From Pseudomonas sp. (GTDB lineage Bacteria; Pseudomonadota; Gammaproteobacteria; Pseudomonadales; Pseudomonadaceae): DNA of 64,000 bases. Numbering within the stretch: the first letter of the stretch is position 1; the number at the start of each line of letters is the position of its first letter. Under the pieces are notes generated by a model that saw nothing but the letters and a program-made list of their open reading frames with translations, was not told the origin of the DNA and searched no databases. The DNA is taken from the NCBI RefSeq assembly GCF_028293835.1, contig NZ_JAQGNX010000105.1, forward strand, positions 58,288-122,287, written 5' to 3'. A program made the position numbers and the translations under genes. Positions 36,551 through 46,508 of the stretch are shown piece after piece.

Positions 36551-37096
36551 TCAGAATATGGGGCAAATCAACCCCGCTTCATCGTTCCGCACATTCCCCA
36601 CCGCTTTACTCACCGCGAACCACTCGAAGTCATCGGCCGGCCGGCCGGCACAACTCCTTGGCCATCTCCTCAGCTCGCGCCGCTGGCAAGCCCGGCTCAA
36701 TCCACTCTCGCGCATGTTCAGCCAAAAACACCAACGGCCGTCGATCATGAATGTCGACCATTCCTGAATCACTTGCCGCCGTGATGATCACAAACCCGTC
36801 TCCGTCGTGCGGTTCCAGCCCCGGATAAACCTGGGCCAACGCGCCAAAGAACATTGCTGCCTGGCTTTTCAACCTGATGAAGTAGGGTTGTTTCCTCTTA
36901 GGGTCAACAGGATCGGCGATCCACTCATACCACCCTTCGGAAGGAACCAAGCCGCGGCCGTTCGGCCAAAGCTCTTTGAAGAACTTACCTGTCGCGACCG
37001 TTTCGATTCGGGCGTTAATAGGGGCTGGCCGTTTGCCTTTGGCCCAAAACGGTGCCCAGCCCCATTTGACCGGATCGATATGCAGCCCGTCTATCT
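36551..37096 (-). pseudogene. SRAP-domain (YedK/HMCES-like) gene remnant
   Basis: Abasic-site-shielding SRAP proteins cross-link to DNA abasic sites through Cys2. Here the N-terminal part including MCGR is missing: homology begins at HIDPVKWGWAPFWAKG next to a stop codon near 37096. The middle is well kept (NARIETVATGKFF, GLVPSEGWYEWI, HDRRPLVFL). The frame shifts within a GGCC tandem repeat at about 36640, and the C-terminus continues in another frame (FEWFAVSKAVGNVRND). Both defects make it a pseudogene. An SRAP open frame at 36630-36950 exists but lacks the catalytic cysteine. Confidence 0.75.
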
Positions 37097-37331
37097 AGGA
37101 CTACTGTGAATCTTGCGTAGGTGCCTAGGATAAAGGGGACGGATTTATTCCTCTACTCAAAACGTCCGCTCTTAGCCGATAGCTGACGTGAAGAGCGCTA
37201 CAGTTAAGCGATGCTTCCGGCGAACTGTATGAGGACCGCTGATGGTTGTTATGGTGCGCCGCATTTCCATCACAGTGAGTCTCGTCCTTGCAGCATCCCT
37301 CCGGGAGTGAATGCCCAGCGACGAGATCCTT

Positions 37332-37427
37332 ATGAGCACACCTATCAGTCCATCTGAAGGCAACATCAGTCTGACTTACAACACCCCGTTCATTACATCC
37401 GGCTTGCAAGCGCCCTCGCCCGAATAA
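37332..37427 (+). other. Small open frame of 31 codons, uncertain
   Basis: An ATG-initiated frame (MSTPISPSEGNISLTYNTPF...) ends at a TAA and lies in the same frame as the following acyltransferase remnant, from which only that stop separates it. No ribosome site is evident and I do not recognise the peptide. It may be a fragment of a lost gene. The surrounding 37100-37330 holds nothing recognisable. Confidence 0.2.
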
Positions 37428-37529
37428 CCCCAGCTCGCCCGCCTGGCGGCCACCTCGGAATTCGAGGTGTATTCCCAATCTGGCTTGACTATCATGCGCG
37501 CTTTGTCTGAGCCAAAGTTGGAAGCATTC

Positions 37530-38595
37530 ATGACCATTATCGACTGCCGCGGTACCGGGCTGGAACGTGGCCGGGCACACGGCGAATCTGCCCGGGCCCA
37601 AGTGCTAACCGCCATTGACCATTGGGCCCAGGCAACACTAGCCAGCAACCCCTCGGCCGTCAGTATTGAGCAATATGCTCAAGGCATGCTGAGCAGCACA
37701 GGGCTGCTGAACACAGCCACGCGGCAACTCCCAGACTTTGTGGATGAGGTGCGCGGCATCGCCGAAGGCGCCGGGCTGCCTTTCGAAGTGATCGCCGCCT
37801 AACTTCATGGATGAGCAGTGGTGGTTCGACCTTCCCACGCCGCCGCCTTGGGAGCCTGGTTGCAGCGTGCTGGGTCACACAACCGGCCAACGAACCGTTT
37901 TGGCCCAGCACATGGATCTGCCAGCGTTCATGGACGGTTCCCAAGTGGTGTTGCGCCTGGCTGCAAACGACCAGCCAGAAGCCTTGGTGCTAAGCGCCGC
38001 CGGACTTATCGGCCTTACCGGGGTAAACCGCGCTGGCGTAGGTGTGTGCGTCAACACCCTGCTGATGCTTCGCCACCAGCCCAACGGCCTGCCGGTTGCC
38101 TTTGCGCTCCGCCATGCGCTGGCCCAACACACCGCCGAGGCGGCGGACCAGGCACTGAAGGCATTGGATCACGCCAGCGGCCAGCATTACCTGGTGGGCG
38201 ACCGCCATGGTCTTTACAGCCAGGAATGCTCTGCCATCGGCTGCGCGGTGGGCCCGAGGCTTGGGGCCGGTACTGTGCGCCATACCAACCACCCTTTGCA
38301 TAGCCAGGATATCAACCCGCACGGCCTGGCACTGCTCGAATCGGTTGGACGAGTGGCCAACTCCGAAGCGCGCCTGGCATGCCTTGATGATAACCTGGGC
38401 GTGGCGGCCGAAGCCCCTGCCGTGATGGCCTTGCTGTCGCGCACCGATGTTCCGCTGGCCATCAAGCCCGGGGCCAAGACCCGCACCCAGACCTTCGGCT
38501 CGGTTGTGTTCGAGCTGGCTGACCAAGTCCAGGCATCGTTCTGCCTGGGCCAGCCAAGCACGCAGCCGTGGCAGCAGGTGCAGTTCTTGTCCTGA
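37530..38595 (+). pseudogene. C45 acyl-CoA:6-APA acyltransferase-like Ntn hydrolase, frameshifted
   Basis: Two frames together give one member of the isopenicillin N acyltransferase (peptidase C45) family. The first (37530-37802) encodes CRGTGLERGRAHGESAR and the pre-cleavage helix region; the second (from about 37801) encodes FMDEQWWFDL, then PGCSVLGHTT, where the cysteine after glycine should become the N-terminal nucleophile on autocleavage, and later HTNHPLH. The shift is at GCCGCCTAAC (37795-37803). Bacterial members cleave or form amide bonds of various amino acid or peptide substrates; the substrate here is unknown. With the shift it is inactive unless the base call is wrong. Confidence 0.7.
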
Positions 38596-39035
38596 CAGGG
38601 ATGCTGGAATCTGGTTTCACTCGAGGCCGAACAAGCAGAAATACAGGCATAGATCGCCGCGTTGCATCGGCGCAGTAAGACACTCGCAAAGCTTTAGGAA
38701 AGCGCCATGGCAAATAGCGGTTGTGGCAAGCTCGCGGATCACAAAATCTGATCAACATCTGCCATTCATGAATGACTGCTTTCGACCCACAGGCGTCACT
38801 CACGCAGGGCCAACGAATGTCCGCTTAGCGGGAGACTCGAGACATCGAGGGATGTGTGCCTTCCGCTTAAGTCACGCCACGGCGTTTACACCTACAACTG
38901 ACGCGCCAGCATCGCGTGCGCCCGGTCCCAAATCTAAATTCAGTCGAAACAAAAGCGGCCGGCTCAAGTCGAGCTGGCGTGTTACCTGATAGTCGTGTCA
39001 ATTTGACGCTAGGAACTGTCCCGAGCATTTGGCTT
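38596..39035. other. Intergenic stretch of 440 bp with no supported gene
   Basis: No reading frame with protein character, RNA gene or strong hairpin was found. It separates the acyltransferase remnant from the truncated helical protein and is probably decayed sequence. Confidence 0.5.
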
Positions 39036-40420
39036 TCATGCTTGAATATTCAGCCACGGCCATACCTGCCCTTCCGCCACCTTCGTTGTCAGGAAGCTTT
39101 CGATTATCGCTTTCTCATTTTCATTGATTGCAGTCTTGATGTTTCCAATATTCTGGTTCAGGAAAGCCGCGCGCCGAGTGGATATGGGCTCAGAGCGACC
39201 AGCGATCAACGTTTCCTTCCAGGTCCAGAACCTTCTGTCCACGCATTCGAGCAACAACTTGAATGCTGAGAATGCATGGGCGTCAGCCTCAGCTGTCACA
39301 AAGCGGTCGAACCACTCTCTGCCCCAACAATCGACATTTTGATATTGGGTAGCAAGCTCTGCGACATCCGAGAGCCACGTCTCGGGTTGTGTTTGAGGTA
39401 TCGTCAGACCAAGCAAACCCGCCATCAGGATGGCCCGGGCCCGGACAAACTGGCTCGATGCGTTCTCGTCCGCCGATACTCTGTATTCCATCCAGGCACG
39501 AGCATCCCCGTTGAGGGTTAGCATAGACAGCGATATCAGATCACCATCTGACTTGCAGTTCTCAAGTGCCTCTTCCCAGAGAGCCCGTACGGGTTCGGAG
39601 TCGTAAGACTCGAACAGGACAATATCGACCCAGTCCAGCTCCGTTCCGCCGGCCACCTGATTCACAGCAGTCTTGCGAGCTGTCAAACGACGATAAAATT
39701 GTGCACCGACATCCGGCTTTTTATTGAGGAGGTGTGAACACAACGGGACCAGCAGGCCATAGGACTCTACGATAAAGTTGTCCGATCCCGTGCCCTCAGC
39801 CCCAGTGAGTTGACACAACGTTGCTTCGATCGAAGGATCAGCCTCCAGAATGTGCTCGATTGCCTCCACTGTGGCTCGTTCGTCAAGCCAGTAAGCACCG
39901 TGCGACCTTGCAGATTGCACAGCATCTACCACAAGGTTACTTCTAACCTGCCATTCAGAACCCGATTCCTCTTCGAAGACTTCATTGCTCAAACTTCCGC
40001 TAGCGTATGTGCCACCCCAGATAATCGACGGACTAATAAACCGTATCGAACGGTCTGGGGCGATGCTCGATATCGTGACTGAAAACGCGTCGGTAGGACT
40101 CGCACGCAAGTCGTCAGCAATATTCATCGCAGGCAACGACGCAACAGAACCGAGACGGACACTTTCGCTCATTACGGCAAGCCATCTAAGCAGATAGTCA
40201 ACGACAGTGTTGGTAGCCGAGGGCACCCACCCTCGTGCTTCACCCAGCTTGAGTACATATGCAGGGTCAATACGCTCCATTGTCTCTTTCGGATCAACGC
40301 TGTGCGCGTCAATAAGAAGCCGGGAACCCCAGTACGACTCCTCCCTATGCATCGTGGAGGAGTGACACCAGCCACGCGCCAACCAGCCTTCCCAAACATC
40401 CGTAAGCGAACGGGAAACAC
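39036..40420 (-). CDS. Unrecognised helical protein, N-terminally truncated by IS66 sequence
   Basis: About 460 residues of native sequence without a family I can name. It is acidic, rich in predicted alpha helices with leucine/alanine/tryptophan repeats (for example AFSAFKLLLECVDRRFWTW), and lacks a P-loop, nuclease or membrane motif. The frame formally starts at 40568, but its first roughly 45 codons are IS66 tnpC DNA read out of frame, so the true N-terminus is lost. Large helical-repeat C-termini like this are common in STAND/AVAST-type anti-phage ATPases, and the location among IS66 and integrase remnants fits an accessory island. That assignment is inference only. The start coordinate given marks the end of the IS66-derived DNA. 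Confidence 0.45.
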
Positions 40421-40429
40421 GCCTTGCGC

Positions 40430-40532
40430 CAGCGGTTGAAGCTGTACACCGGTCTGTCCGACCCATTGAGCCAGCGTTGAGCGGGGGATCGCTAAACTGG
40501 CTCGCCCGAAGATTTTCTCCTGCCGATACAGA
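40430..40532 (-). mobile_element. IS66 tnpC internal fragment
   Basis: About 34 codons of IS66 transposase TnpC: TLYRQEKIFGRASLAIPRST then LAQWVGQTGVQLQPL, colinear with the same region of the larger IS66 copy at 41.7-43.2 kb but clearly diverged from it. It is fused to the helical gene. Confidence 0.85.
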
Positions 40533-40611
40533 GTATCCGTCCGGCGTTTGAGCCCGTCGGCAAAGCAAATTAACTCGTCTTCTCGCGCCGCCCCTGCGGA
40601 GCGCGCTAAAC

Positions 40612-41373
40612 CTAGGTCAGATTTAATCCGCCGTCTGACAGGAGTATCTCACCGGTTAAGTAGTCCGAATCAACCAACATTGCAACAGCCTTTGCAATGT
40701 CGTCTGGGCTAGCGGCCCTGCGCATTGGGGCGCGATCTCGCCACAACTCTTGGGCACCTGTCCACTCTGCGGTCAGAGGCGTGTCGACCAAGCCAGGCGC
40801 CACAGCATTTACGCGAATGTCTGGCCCAAGTGACACCGCGAGCAAGCGGGTCATGTGATTGAGCGCAGCTTTGCTCACCGCGTAGGGAATGGATGCACCC
40901 TTAGGGCGGACACCAGCATGCGAACTGATGTTTACAACGCTACCTGCTCGACGGTAACGGGCGGCATCGCGCAATGCCGATTCGGCCAATGCGACTAGGT
41001 GGAACGGCGCCACGACATTAATCTCGTTAAGTTCATGCCACACCGCCGAAGTGGCAGACGCAAGGTCGCTATGCGGAATAACTCTGCTGATGCCAGCGTT
41101 ATTGACCAATACGTCGAGCTGACCCCACGCGCCAATCGCCTCGTTGATAAGCCTGACCCTGTCAGCTTCAAAAGCAAGATCAGCTTGCACGTAGATAGCC
41201 TGTTTCATTTCGGCAGCCATAGCGCGACCTGTATCCGCAGAATTTCTCGAATGGAGAACCACTGCATAGCCAGCCCCGCTTAGTACACGTGCAATGGCCG
41301 CGCCGATACCGGATGTCGATCCTGTAACCAACGCGACGCGTAGTGCATTATCGATTGGCGGATTGGGTTTCAT
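40612..41373 (-). CDS. SDR-family oxidoreductase (3-oxoacyl-ACP-reductase-like)
   Basis: Classical short-chain dehydrogenase of 253 residues. Cofactor motif TGSTSGIG, NNAG, catalytic serine in VVNISSHAG and YAVSK (Tyr/Lys) are all intact, as is the C-terminal PGLVDTPL and LLSDGGLNL. The arginine-containing HSRNSADTGRA after beta-2 suggests NADPH. The gene lies between two IS66 fragments (40430-40532 and 41624-41676), so it may have travelled with them. Substrate not deducible. Confidence 0.85.
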   Translation of the reverse strand: MKPNPPIDNALRVALVTGSTSGIGAAIARVLSGAGYAVVLHSRNSADTGRAMAAEMKQAIYVQADLAFEADRVRLINEAIGAWGQLDVLVNNAGISRVIPHSDLASATSAVWHELNEINVVAPFHLVALAESALRDAARYRRAGSVVNISSHAGVRPKGASIPYAVSKAALNHMTRLLAVSLGPDIRVNAVAPGLVDTPLTAEWTGAQELWRDRAPMRRAASPDDIAKAVAMLVDSDYLTGEILLSDGGLNLT

Positions 41374-41623
41374 ATAGAAATCTCGAATTTGTTGCTATAG
41401 AACCACCACCGCAGCACCATGGGCCGTCGTAGGTGGGCATCGTTTCCTATCTGCTGGTAGTTGCCGACCCTGAATTTCGTGCTATTGGAAGTCATATTCT
41501 TGCAGCTGGTTTTTAAAATGCAGTCTGATATCTCAGTGTGCACCCGTTTCACGAATTACTGATGTTTGTTTCGAGGTCACGGAAGGGACAACAATACGCG
41601 TCAGGGCATCCCGACTTGCGTAA
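41374..41623. other. Spacer between SDR gene and IS66 remnant
   Basis: No gene seen. It should include the outer end of the IS66 fragment at 41624, but I could not define an inverted-repeat end or a target duplication. Confidence 0.4.
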
Positions 41624-41676
41624 CTAAACGGGTAGCCATTTATGCGGCAGCAGCTCGGAAATCTCACTCGCCCGCT
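41624..41676 (-). mobile_element. Second IS66 tnpC 3'-end fragment (tandem with the main copy)
   Basis: Encodes KRASEISELLPHKWLPV and a stop, a diverged duplicate of the last 17 codons (RASEIEELLPHRWQPL) of the adjoining tnpC. It shows that two different IS66 relatives meet here. Confidence 0.8.
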
Positions 41677-43201
41677 TAAAGCGGTTGCCACCGATGCGGC
41701 AGCAGCTCTTCAATTTCACTCGCACGCTGTGTCGGCAGGCGCGTAACGACGTCCTTTAAATAGGCATACGGATCATGCCCATTTAACCGGGCCGACTGGA
41801 TCAGGCTCATGATCGCCGCCGCACGTTTTCCGCTGCGCAGTGAGCCTGCAAACAACCAGTTTTTACGGCCAAGGGCCCAAGGCCGGATTTGGTTCTCACA
41901 CCAATTATTATCTATGGATACGGCCCCGTCATCGAGGTAGCGCGACAGCGCTGCCCAGCGTTTCAGGCTGTAATCTAAAGCTCTGGCGATAGCCGAACCA
42001 TCGTGCACAATCTGGCGCTGGGCGATCATCCAAGCATGCAGCGCATCTATCACGGATACAGCTTTTTCTTGCCTTATTAAGCGACGTAAATCCGGTTCCA
42101 GTTCGCGGACTTCACGCTCAATTTCATACAGTAACTGGATGTATCGCAAAGCCTGTTCTGCTAGTTGGCTTTTGTGCGTGGCGTGCAAATCGAAAAACTT
42201 GCGCCGTGCATGGGCCATGCAGCCGATCTCGGTCACGCCGAGATCAAAACTGGCCTTGTAGCCGCCAAAATCGTCGCAGACCAACTTGCCTTTCCAGCCT
42301 TCCAGAAAGTTGCGAGCGTGTTCGCCTGCGCGGCTGGGGCTGAAGTCATAAACGACCGCAGCCAAGTCCGAAAACTGGCTGGTAGCGTAAGCCCAGACAT
42401 AGGAGCGATGGGTTTTCTTTGCGCCGGGCGTGAGCATCTGTACCGGCGTTTCATCAGCGTGAATCACGCCATGGGCAAGAACGGCATCACGCGAGGCATC
42501 CACCAGCGGCTGCAACTGCACGCCACAATTACCAACCCATTGCGCCAACGTTGAACGGGCAATAGGCAGACCAGCCGGACCGAAAATCGATTCCTGACGA
42601 TAAAGCGGTAGATGGTCAGCGAATTTCGCAATCATGACATGGGCCAGCAGCCCTGCGGTCGGGATGCCCTTGTCGATAACGTGCGCCGGAACCGGTGCCT
42701 GGCTCAGCGTTTCACAATCATCGCAGACCACTTGCCTCGGATGTGGCGTTCAACCGTGAACACGCCCGGCGTGTAGTCGAGTTTTTCGCTGACATCCTCG
42801 CCAATACGCTTGAGGGCGCAACCGCACTGACAGTGGCTATTGTTGGGTTCGTGATGGATCAGGGTACGCGGGAACTCTGGCGGCAATGCGGTGCGCTTAG
42901 GCTTTTGCTTTGTTTCGGTAGGAACGGAAGGTGTTTGCAGTGCCTGAAGTTCAGCCTCAATTGCCGCGATATCGGTATCGATTAGGTCGTCTAACAAGCT
43001 GGCTTGTTGCGGATTTAGCTGCTCGCTGCGCTTGGCAAACTTGAAGCATTTGAGCTGTGCAATCTCGTGGGTCAGCTTCTCGATCACCGTTTGATCACGA
43101 TGAATCTTTTTGCCCATGGTGTCGACCTGCAATAACAACTGCGCCGCCAAAGCGCGCAGATGTTCAGGGTTTAATTGGTCGAGGTTGGGGAGCGAAGTCA
43201 T
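41676..43201 (-). pseudogene. tnpC: IS66 transposase TnpC, frameshifted
   Basis: DDE transposase of IS66. The N-terminal half (43201 to about 42727) has the leucine-rich start MTSLPNLDQLNPEHLRAL, zinc-binding cysteines (CQCGCALKRIG) and TPGVFTVERHIRGKW. The C-terminal half (to 41676) continues CDDCETLSQAPVPAHVIDKG and holds the catalytic region (HADETPVQML, CDDFGGYKA, DNWCENQIRPWALG). The two are out of frame: AAGTGGTCTGC lacks one G compared with the expected W-V-C codons. The element is therefore not autonomous as read. Confidence 0.88.
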
Positions 43202-43282
43202 GCCGCTGAGTTTGCCAGAGCGGTGTGATATCGGCGATAGATCCATTGGAGAATTGCACAGCCAGACCTGCTGTGGCAGGCG

Positions 43283-43618
43283 TCACAGGATGGAAATTGC
43301 GCCGCCTGGCCCGACTCGTTGCCAAGGTAAACCTAGCACTAGGGCTTGTAGTTGCTCGGTACCCAATTCCACCTGAGTACCGTGCCGAGAACCCGGCCAG
43401 ACGAACTTGCCTTGGTGCAGACGGCGGGCCGCCAGCCAGATACCCAATCCGTCATGCACCAACACTTTCATGCGATTGGCGCGGCGATTGGCAAACAAAT
43501 AAGCACAGTGCGGCTGCGCCGCACCGAACACCGCCACCACACGTGCCAGAGCGGTTTCGGTGCCAGCGAGCATGTCCATGGGCTCAGTGGCGAGCCAGAT
43601 GAAATCGATGCGAATCAT
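43283..43618 (-). CDS. tnpB: IS66 family accessory protein TnpB
   Basis: IS66 Orf2 of 111 residues, needed for transposition. Typical sequence: FIWLATEPMDMLAGTETALA near the start, ANRRANRMKVLVHDGLGIWL and RRLHQGKFVWP. The ATG overlaps the tnpA stop (ATGA). Intact. Confidence 0.88.
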   Translation of the reverse strand: MIRIDFIWLATEPMDMLAGTETALARVVAVFGAAQPHCAYLFANRRANRMKVLVHDGLGIWLAARRLHQGKFVWPGSRHGTQVELGTEQLQALVLGLPWQRVGPGGAISIL

Positions 43619-43946
43619 CGCAACATATCTCGAAGAAAAGCTGCGCAAGCCGCTGCTTTTCGGTTGGCCAGCTTATTTTGACGGTGCCGCGCGGGTGCGG
43701 GATTTTGAGGCAAATGGTTGCCGTAGTGGAGTCTGATCGTGACGCGGTTGTTTGTAGAGCCAGCGAAATGAAGGCTGGTTGTTTGGCAACGCTTGTCTGC
43801 GATTGCAGCCGAACCCACTTATGGACGAGGTTTGCGTTAATGCCGTGGCTCAGTGCGACGCTCGCAATCGAAGCGCCGGGCGGGGCGCACTCTTGGATGA
43901 CCTGAGCCTTGAAGGATTTGGAATAGGAACGACGTGGTGGTTGCAT
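43615..43946 (-). pseudogene. tnpA: IS66 family protein TnpA, frameshifted
   Basis: Begins MQPPRRSYSKSFKAQVIQEC with a helix-turn-helix (IASVALSHGINANLVHKWVR). The frame continues to KISWPTEK, after which the expected ending AAACAAFLRDMLR is found in another frame; one A is missing from an A-run at about 43650. The shifted ending overlaps tnpB by ATGA, which shows this was the original stop. Confidence 0.8.
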
Positions 43947-43972
43947 GCGATACCCGCTTAAAAGGCTAGAAC

Positions 43973-44002
43973 TGGTGTCCACTTAAATTTAGGTGGACAC
44001 CA
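43973..44002. repeat. 30-bp near-perfect palindrome
   Basis: TGGTGTCCAC, TTAAATTTAG, GTGGACACCA: symmetric except for one T-G pair. It lies just upstream of the IS66 tnpA and may be two abutted insertion-sequence ends or a bidirectional terminator-like site. Confidence 0.75.
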
Positions 44003-44136
44003 TCGCCTTTGGCTTCGGGATCAGGAAGGTGTGTTCGCCGGAAGCATACGCTGTTGCGAGTACGTGTCGTTGTTGAGTGGCAAATCTACAGGAGGCGCCG
44101 AGTCTAGCCTCGACTCCGTGGGGAAGTTGAACCGAC

Positions 44137-45483
44137 TTAGCGAAGAAGGTCGCCTTTGGATGTCTCACGCAATGTAAGGATCGCCAGCAACGCGCAAACC
44201 GCAGCACCCGCCATGAAATAGCCAGGAACCAATAGATTTCCGGTCTTGGTAATAATTGAGGTGACCACGTATGGCGTAATTCCCCCTCCGAGTATCGCGC
44301 CCAGATTAATGCTGATGGCCATCGCCGTATAGCGCACACGTGTGGGGAACTGCTCAGCGTAAGTGGGATAACCTACCGATTGAACGATTGGCATGGGCAA
44401 TGTGGCGACAAGCATAGCCAGTGCGGCAATCCAGAGGCTGCCGCTGTCCATGAGTACCATCATGGGAATTACCAAAACCACGTAACCCATAAAGCCGATG
44501 CTCAGGGCTTTCTTGCGACCTATGCGGTCTGACAAGCCACCCCAGAACGGCATCATGGCCGCCATGCACAAGCTGATAACCGCAATCACCCAGTAGACCT
44601 TGGATTTGTCGAAATGTAGATAGGTCGTCAGGTAGATATTCATGAAGACCATCCCGATGAAATACCCGGCGTTTTGTGCAGACGCGAACACGATAACCCG
44701 AAGCAACGAAGGAAAATTCTTGCTGAAAACTTCTTTGACCGGCGCTACCGGTGGCTTCTCTTTGGCAAGGAAGGCCTTGAACTCTGGCGTTTCTTCAACG
44801 TTGTGACGCATATAAAACGAAAACACCACAAGCGGTATGGAAAGGAAGAACGGGATACGCCATCCCCATGCCTGCAGTTGTTCGGCGCTAAGGAGCCCTG
44901 TCGTGATGCCGCAAACAATCGCACCTAGAGCGCCACCGACCGCCACCCCAAGTGGGGTAAATGAACCAAAAAAACCACGGCGGCCATTGGGTGAGGATTC
45001 GGCCACAAATGCCGCGGCGCCAACCACTTCGCCGCCGGCGAAAAAGCCCTGGGACAGTCGCAACAGCACCAGCAGGATGGGTGCAGCCAGGCCGATCTGG
45101 GCGGTGGTAGGCAATACGCCAATCAGCGCGGTGGCAGTGCCCATCCCGATAACGGTACTCAGCAGCACCTTGCGCCTGCCGATACGGTCGGCAAGTCGAC
45201 CTAGCAGAACCCCGCCTATTGGGCGAATGACAAATGCAATACCGAACACGGCCAATGTTGCCAATAACGCAGCTGCCGGGTTATCACCTGGAAAAAACAA
45301 CGGCGCAATAATAGTCGCCATATAGCCGTAGATGCTGAACTCATAATATTCCACAGCGGTTCCCGTGGCGGAAGCCATGGCAGCGCGCTTCGCAATTAGA
45401 GTCGACCCATCACCGGGCGCAGTTGCTTGCACCATGACGTCAATACCGGATGGATTCGTGATTTCGGAAAGAACACGAGACAT
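44137..45483 (-). CDS. MFS transporter, metabolite:H+ symporter (MHS) family
   Basis: A 448-residue MHS permease (relatives carry citrate, shikimate, proline or dicarboxylates). Signatures: ATGTAVEYYEFSIYGYMATI in helix 1, PIGGVLLGRLADRIGRRKVL in the first cytoplasmic loop, and LSQGFFAGGEVVGAAAFVAE. The frame opens at 45591; the ATG at 45483 has GGAAGG at good spacing. It sits downstream of the pxp genes on the same strand, so 5-oxoproline or a related acid is a plausible substrate. Confidence 0.85.
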   Translation of the reverse strand: MSRVLSEITNPSGIDVMVQATAPGDGSTLIAKRAAMASATGTAVEYYEFSIYGYMATIIAPLFFPGDNPAAALLATLAVFGIAFVIRPIGGVLLGRLADRIGRRKVLLSTVIGMGTATALIGVLPTTAQIGLAAPILLVLLRLSQGFFAGGEVVGAAAFVAESSPNGRRGFFGSFTPLGVAVGGALGAIVCGITTGLLSAEQLQAWGWRIPFFLSIPLVVFSFYMRHNVEETPEFKAFLAKEKPPVAPVKEVFSKNFPSLLRVIVFASAQNAGYFIGMVFMNIYLTTYLHFDKSKVYWVIAVISLCMAAMMPFWGGLSDRIGRKKALSIGFMGYVVLVIPMMVLMDSGSLWIAALAMLVATLPMPIVQSVGYPTYAEQFPTRVRYTAMAISINLGAILGGGITPYVVTSIITKTGNLLVPGYFMAGAAVCALLAILTLRETSKGDLLR

Positions 45484-45720
45484 AAATACCTTCCACTCTG
45501 GCCACTGGCCAAAAGAGTTATGGGGCAGAGGGTTCTGCCTTGAAATTAACGTGCTGAAAACCGACAGTGCGCAGTTCATCCGGGAATACAATCGTCCAGA
45601 CTAAGACGTTCTTTACTATTCAGTTTTCAGACGAGGTTTTAAGCTCGGCAGTTATAACTTGACTTCAAACTCGCAACACATGGGATGTTCCTTTTTATTA
45701 TTGGCCAACAATGTTTTTAA

Positions 45721-46508
45721 TTATTGAAGATCGATCTCGCTGTCATCCCGGCGCGCGGGTCGTTGAATTGTCACGCCCTCTCGGAGAAGCGCCTGCCTGA
45801 TCGCGCTGGCGAAACCTGAGGCACCTGGTTGATCGCCGTGGAGACAAAGGGTTTGCGCCTTTACAGGAATCCAGATGCCCTGCGTCGTTCGCACTTCACC
45901 TAGATGGAGCATGTTCATTACCTGATCGACTGCGTCATGGACGTTTTCGATCATTGCTCCGGCCTGACTGCGGGGAGTCAAGGTTCCGTCGTCCTGATAA
46001 CTACGGTCGGCAAATACCTCATGCGCCACTGTCAAGCCGCACTGTTCGGCTGCGGTGATCAAAGCGCTTCCCGACAAACCAAACAAGATCAGTCCTGGAT
46101 CGATGTCTTTGACTGCCCGGCATATGGCGCCTGCCGTGGGTGGTGAACGGCCGCAAAGTTGTACAGCGCCCCATGGGGTTTGACGTGTCGCAAGTCGACA
46201 TTTGCAGCTTTGGTGAAACCCATCAAAGCGCCGACCTGGTAGACCACTAACTCGTAAACCTCATCTTCCGACAGCGTCATCATGCGCCGACCAAAACCTT
46301 GCAGATCGTCGAACCCCGGGTGCGCACCTATTGCTACGCCCAGCTTCGCAGCCAAGGCTACGGTTGACCGCATGGACCGCGAATCCCCAGCATGAAATCC
46401 GCAGGCGATATTTGCAGAGGTGAGGTGGGGAAGAATCGCAGCGTCGTCGCCCGCGCGGTAAATACTGAAGCCTTCACCCAGGTCACTGTTGAAATCAATT
46501 TCAGGCAT
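45721..46508 (-). pseudogene. pxpA: 5-oxoprolinase subunit PxpA (LamB/YcsF family), frameshifted
   Basis: With PxpB and PxpC, PxpA hydrolyses 5-oxoproline to glutamate using ATP. The first frame (46508-46089) has [31 protein letters not shown] and KPHGALYN; the second (to 45721) resumes [21 protein letters not shown] and keeps FADRSYQDDGTLTPR, plus CLHGDQPGA. One base is missing near 46140. Together the two parts equal the normal length of about 255 residues, so the gene is otherwise whole. It overlaps pxpC by eight bases. Confidence 0.82.

Noticed and set aside
40421..40568. The first roughly 45 codons of the helical protein as a real N-terminus
   Set aside because: The same DNA in another frame is clear IS66 tnpC, so these codons are fusion noise.
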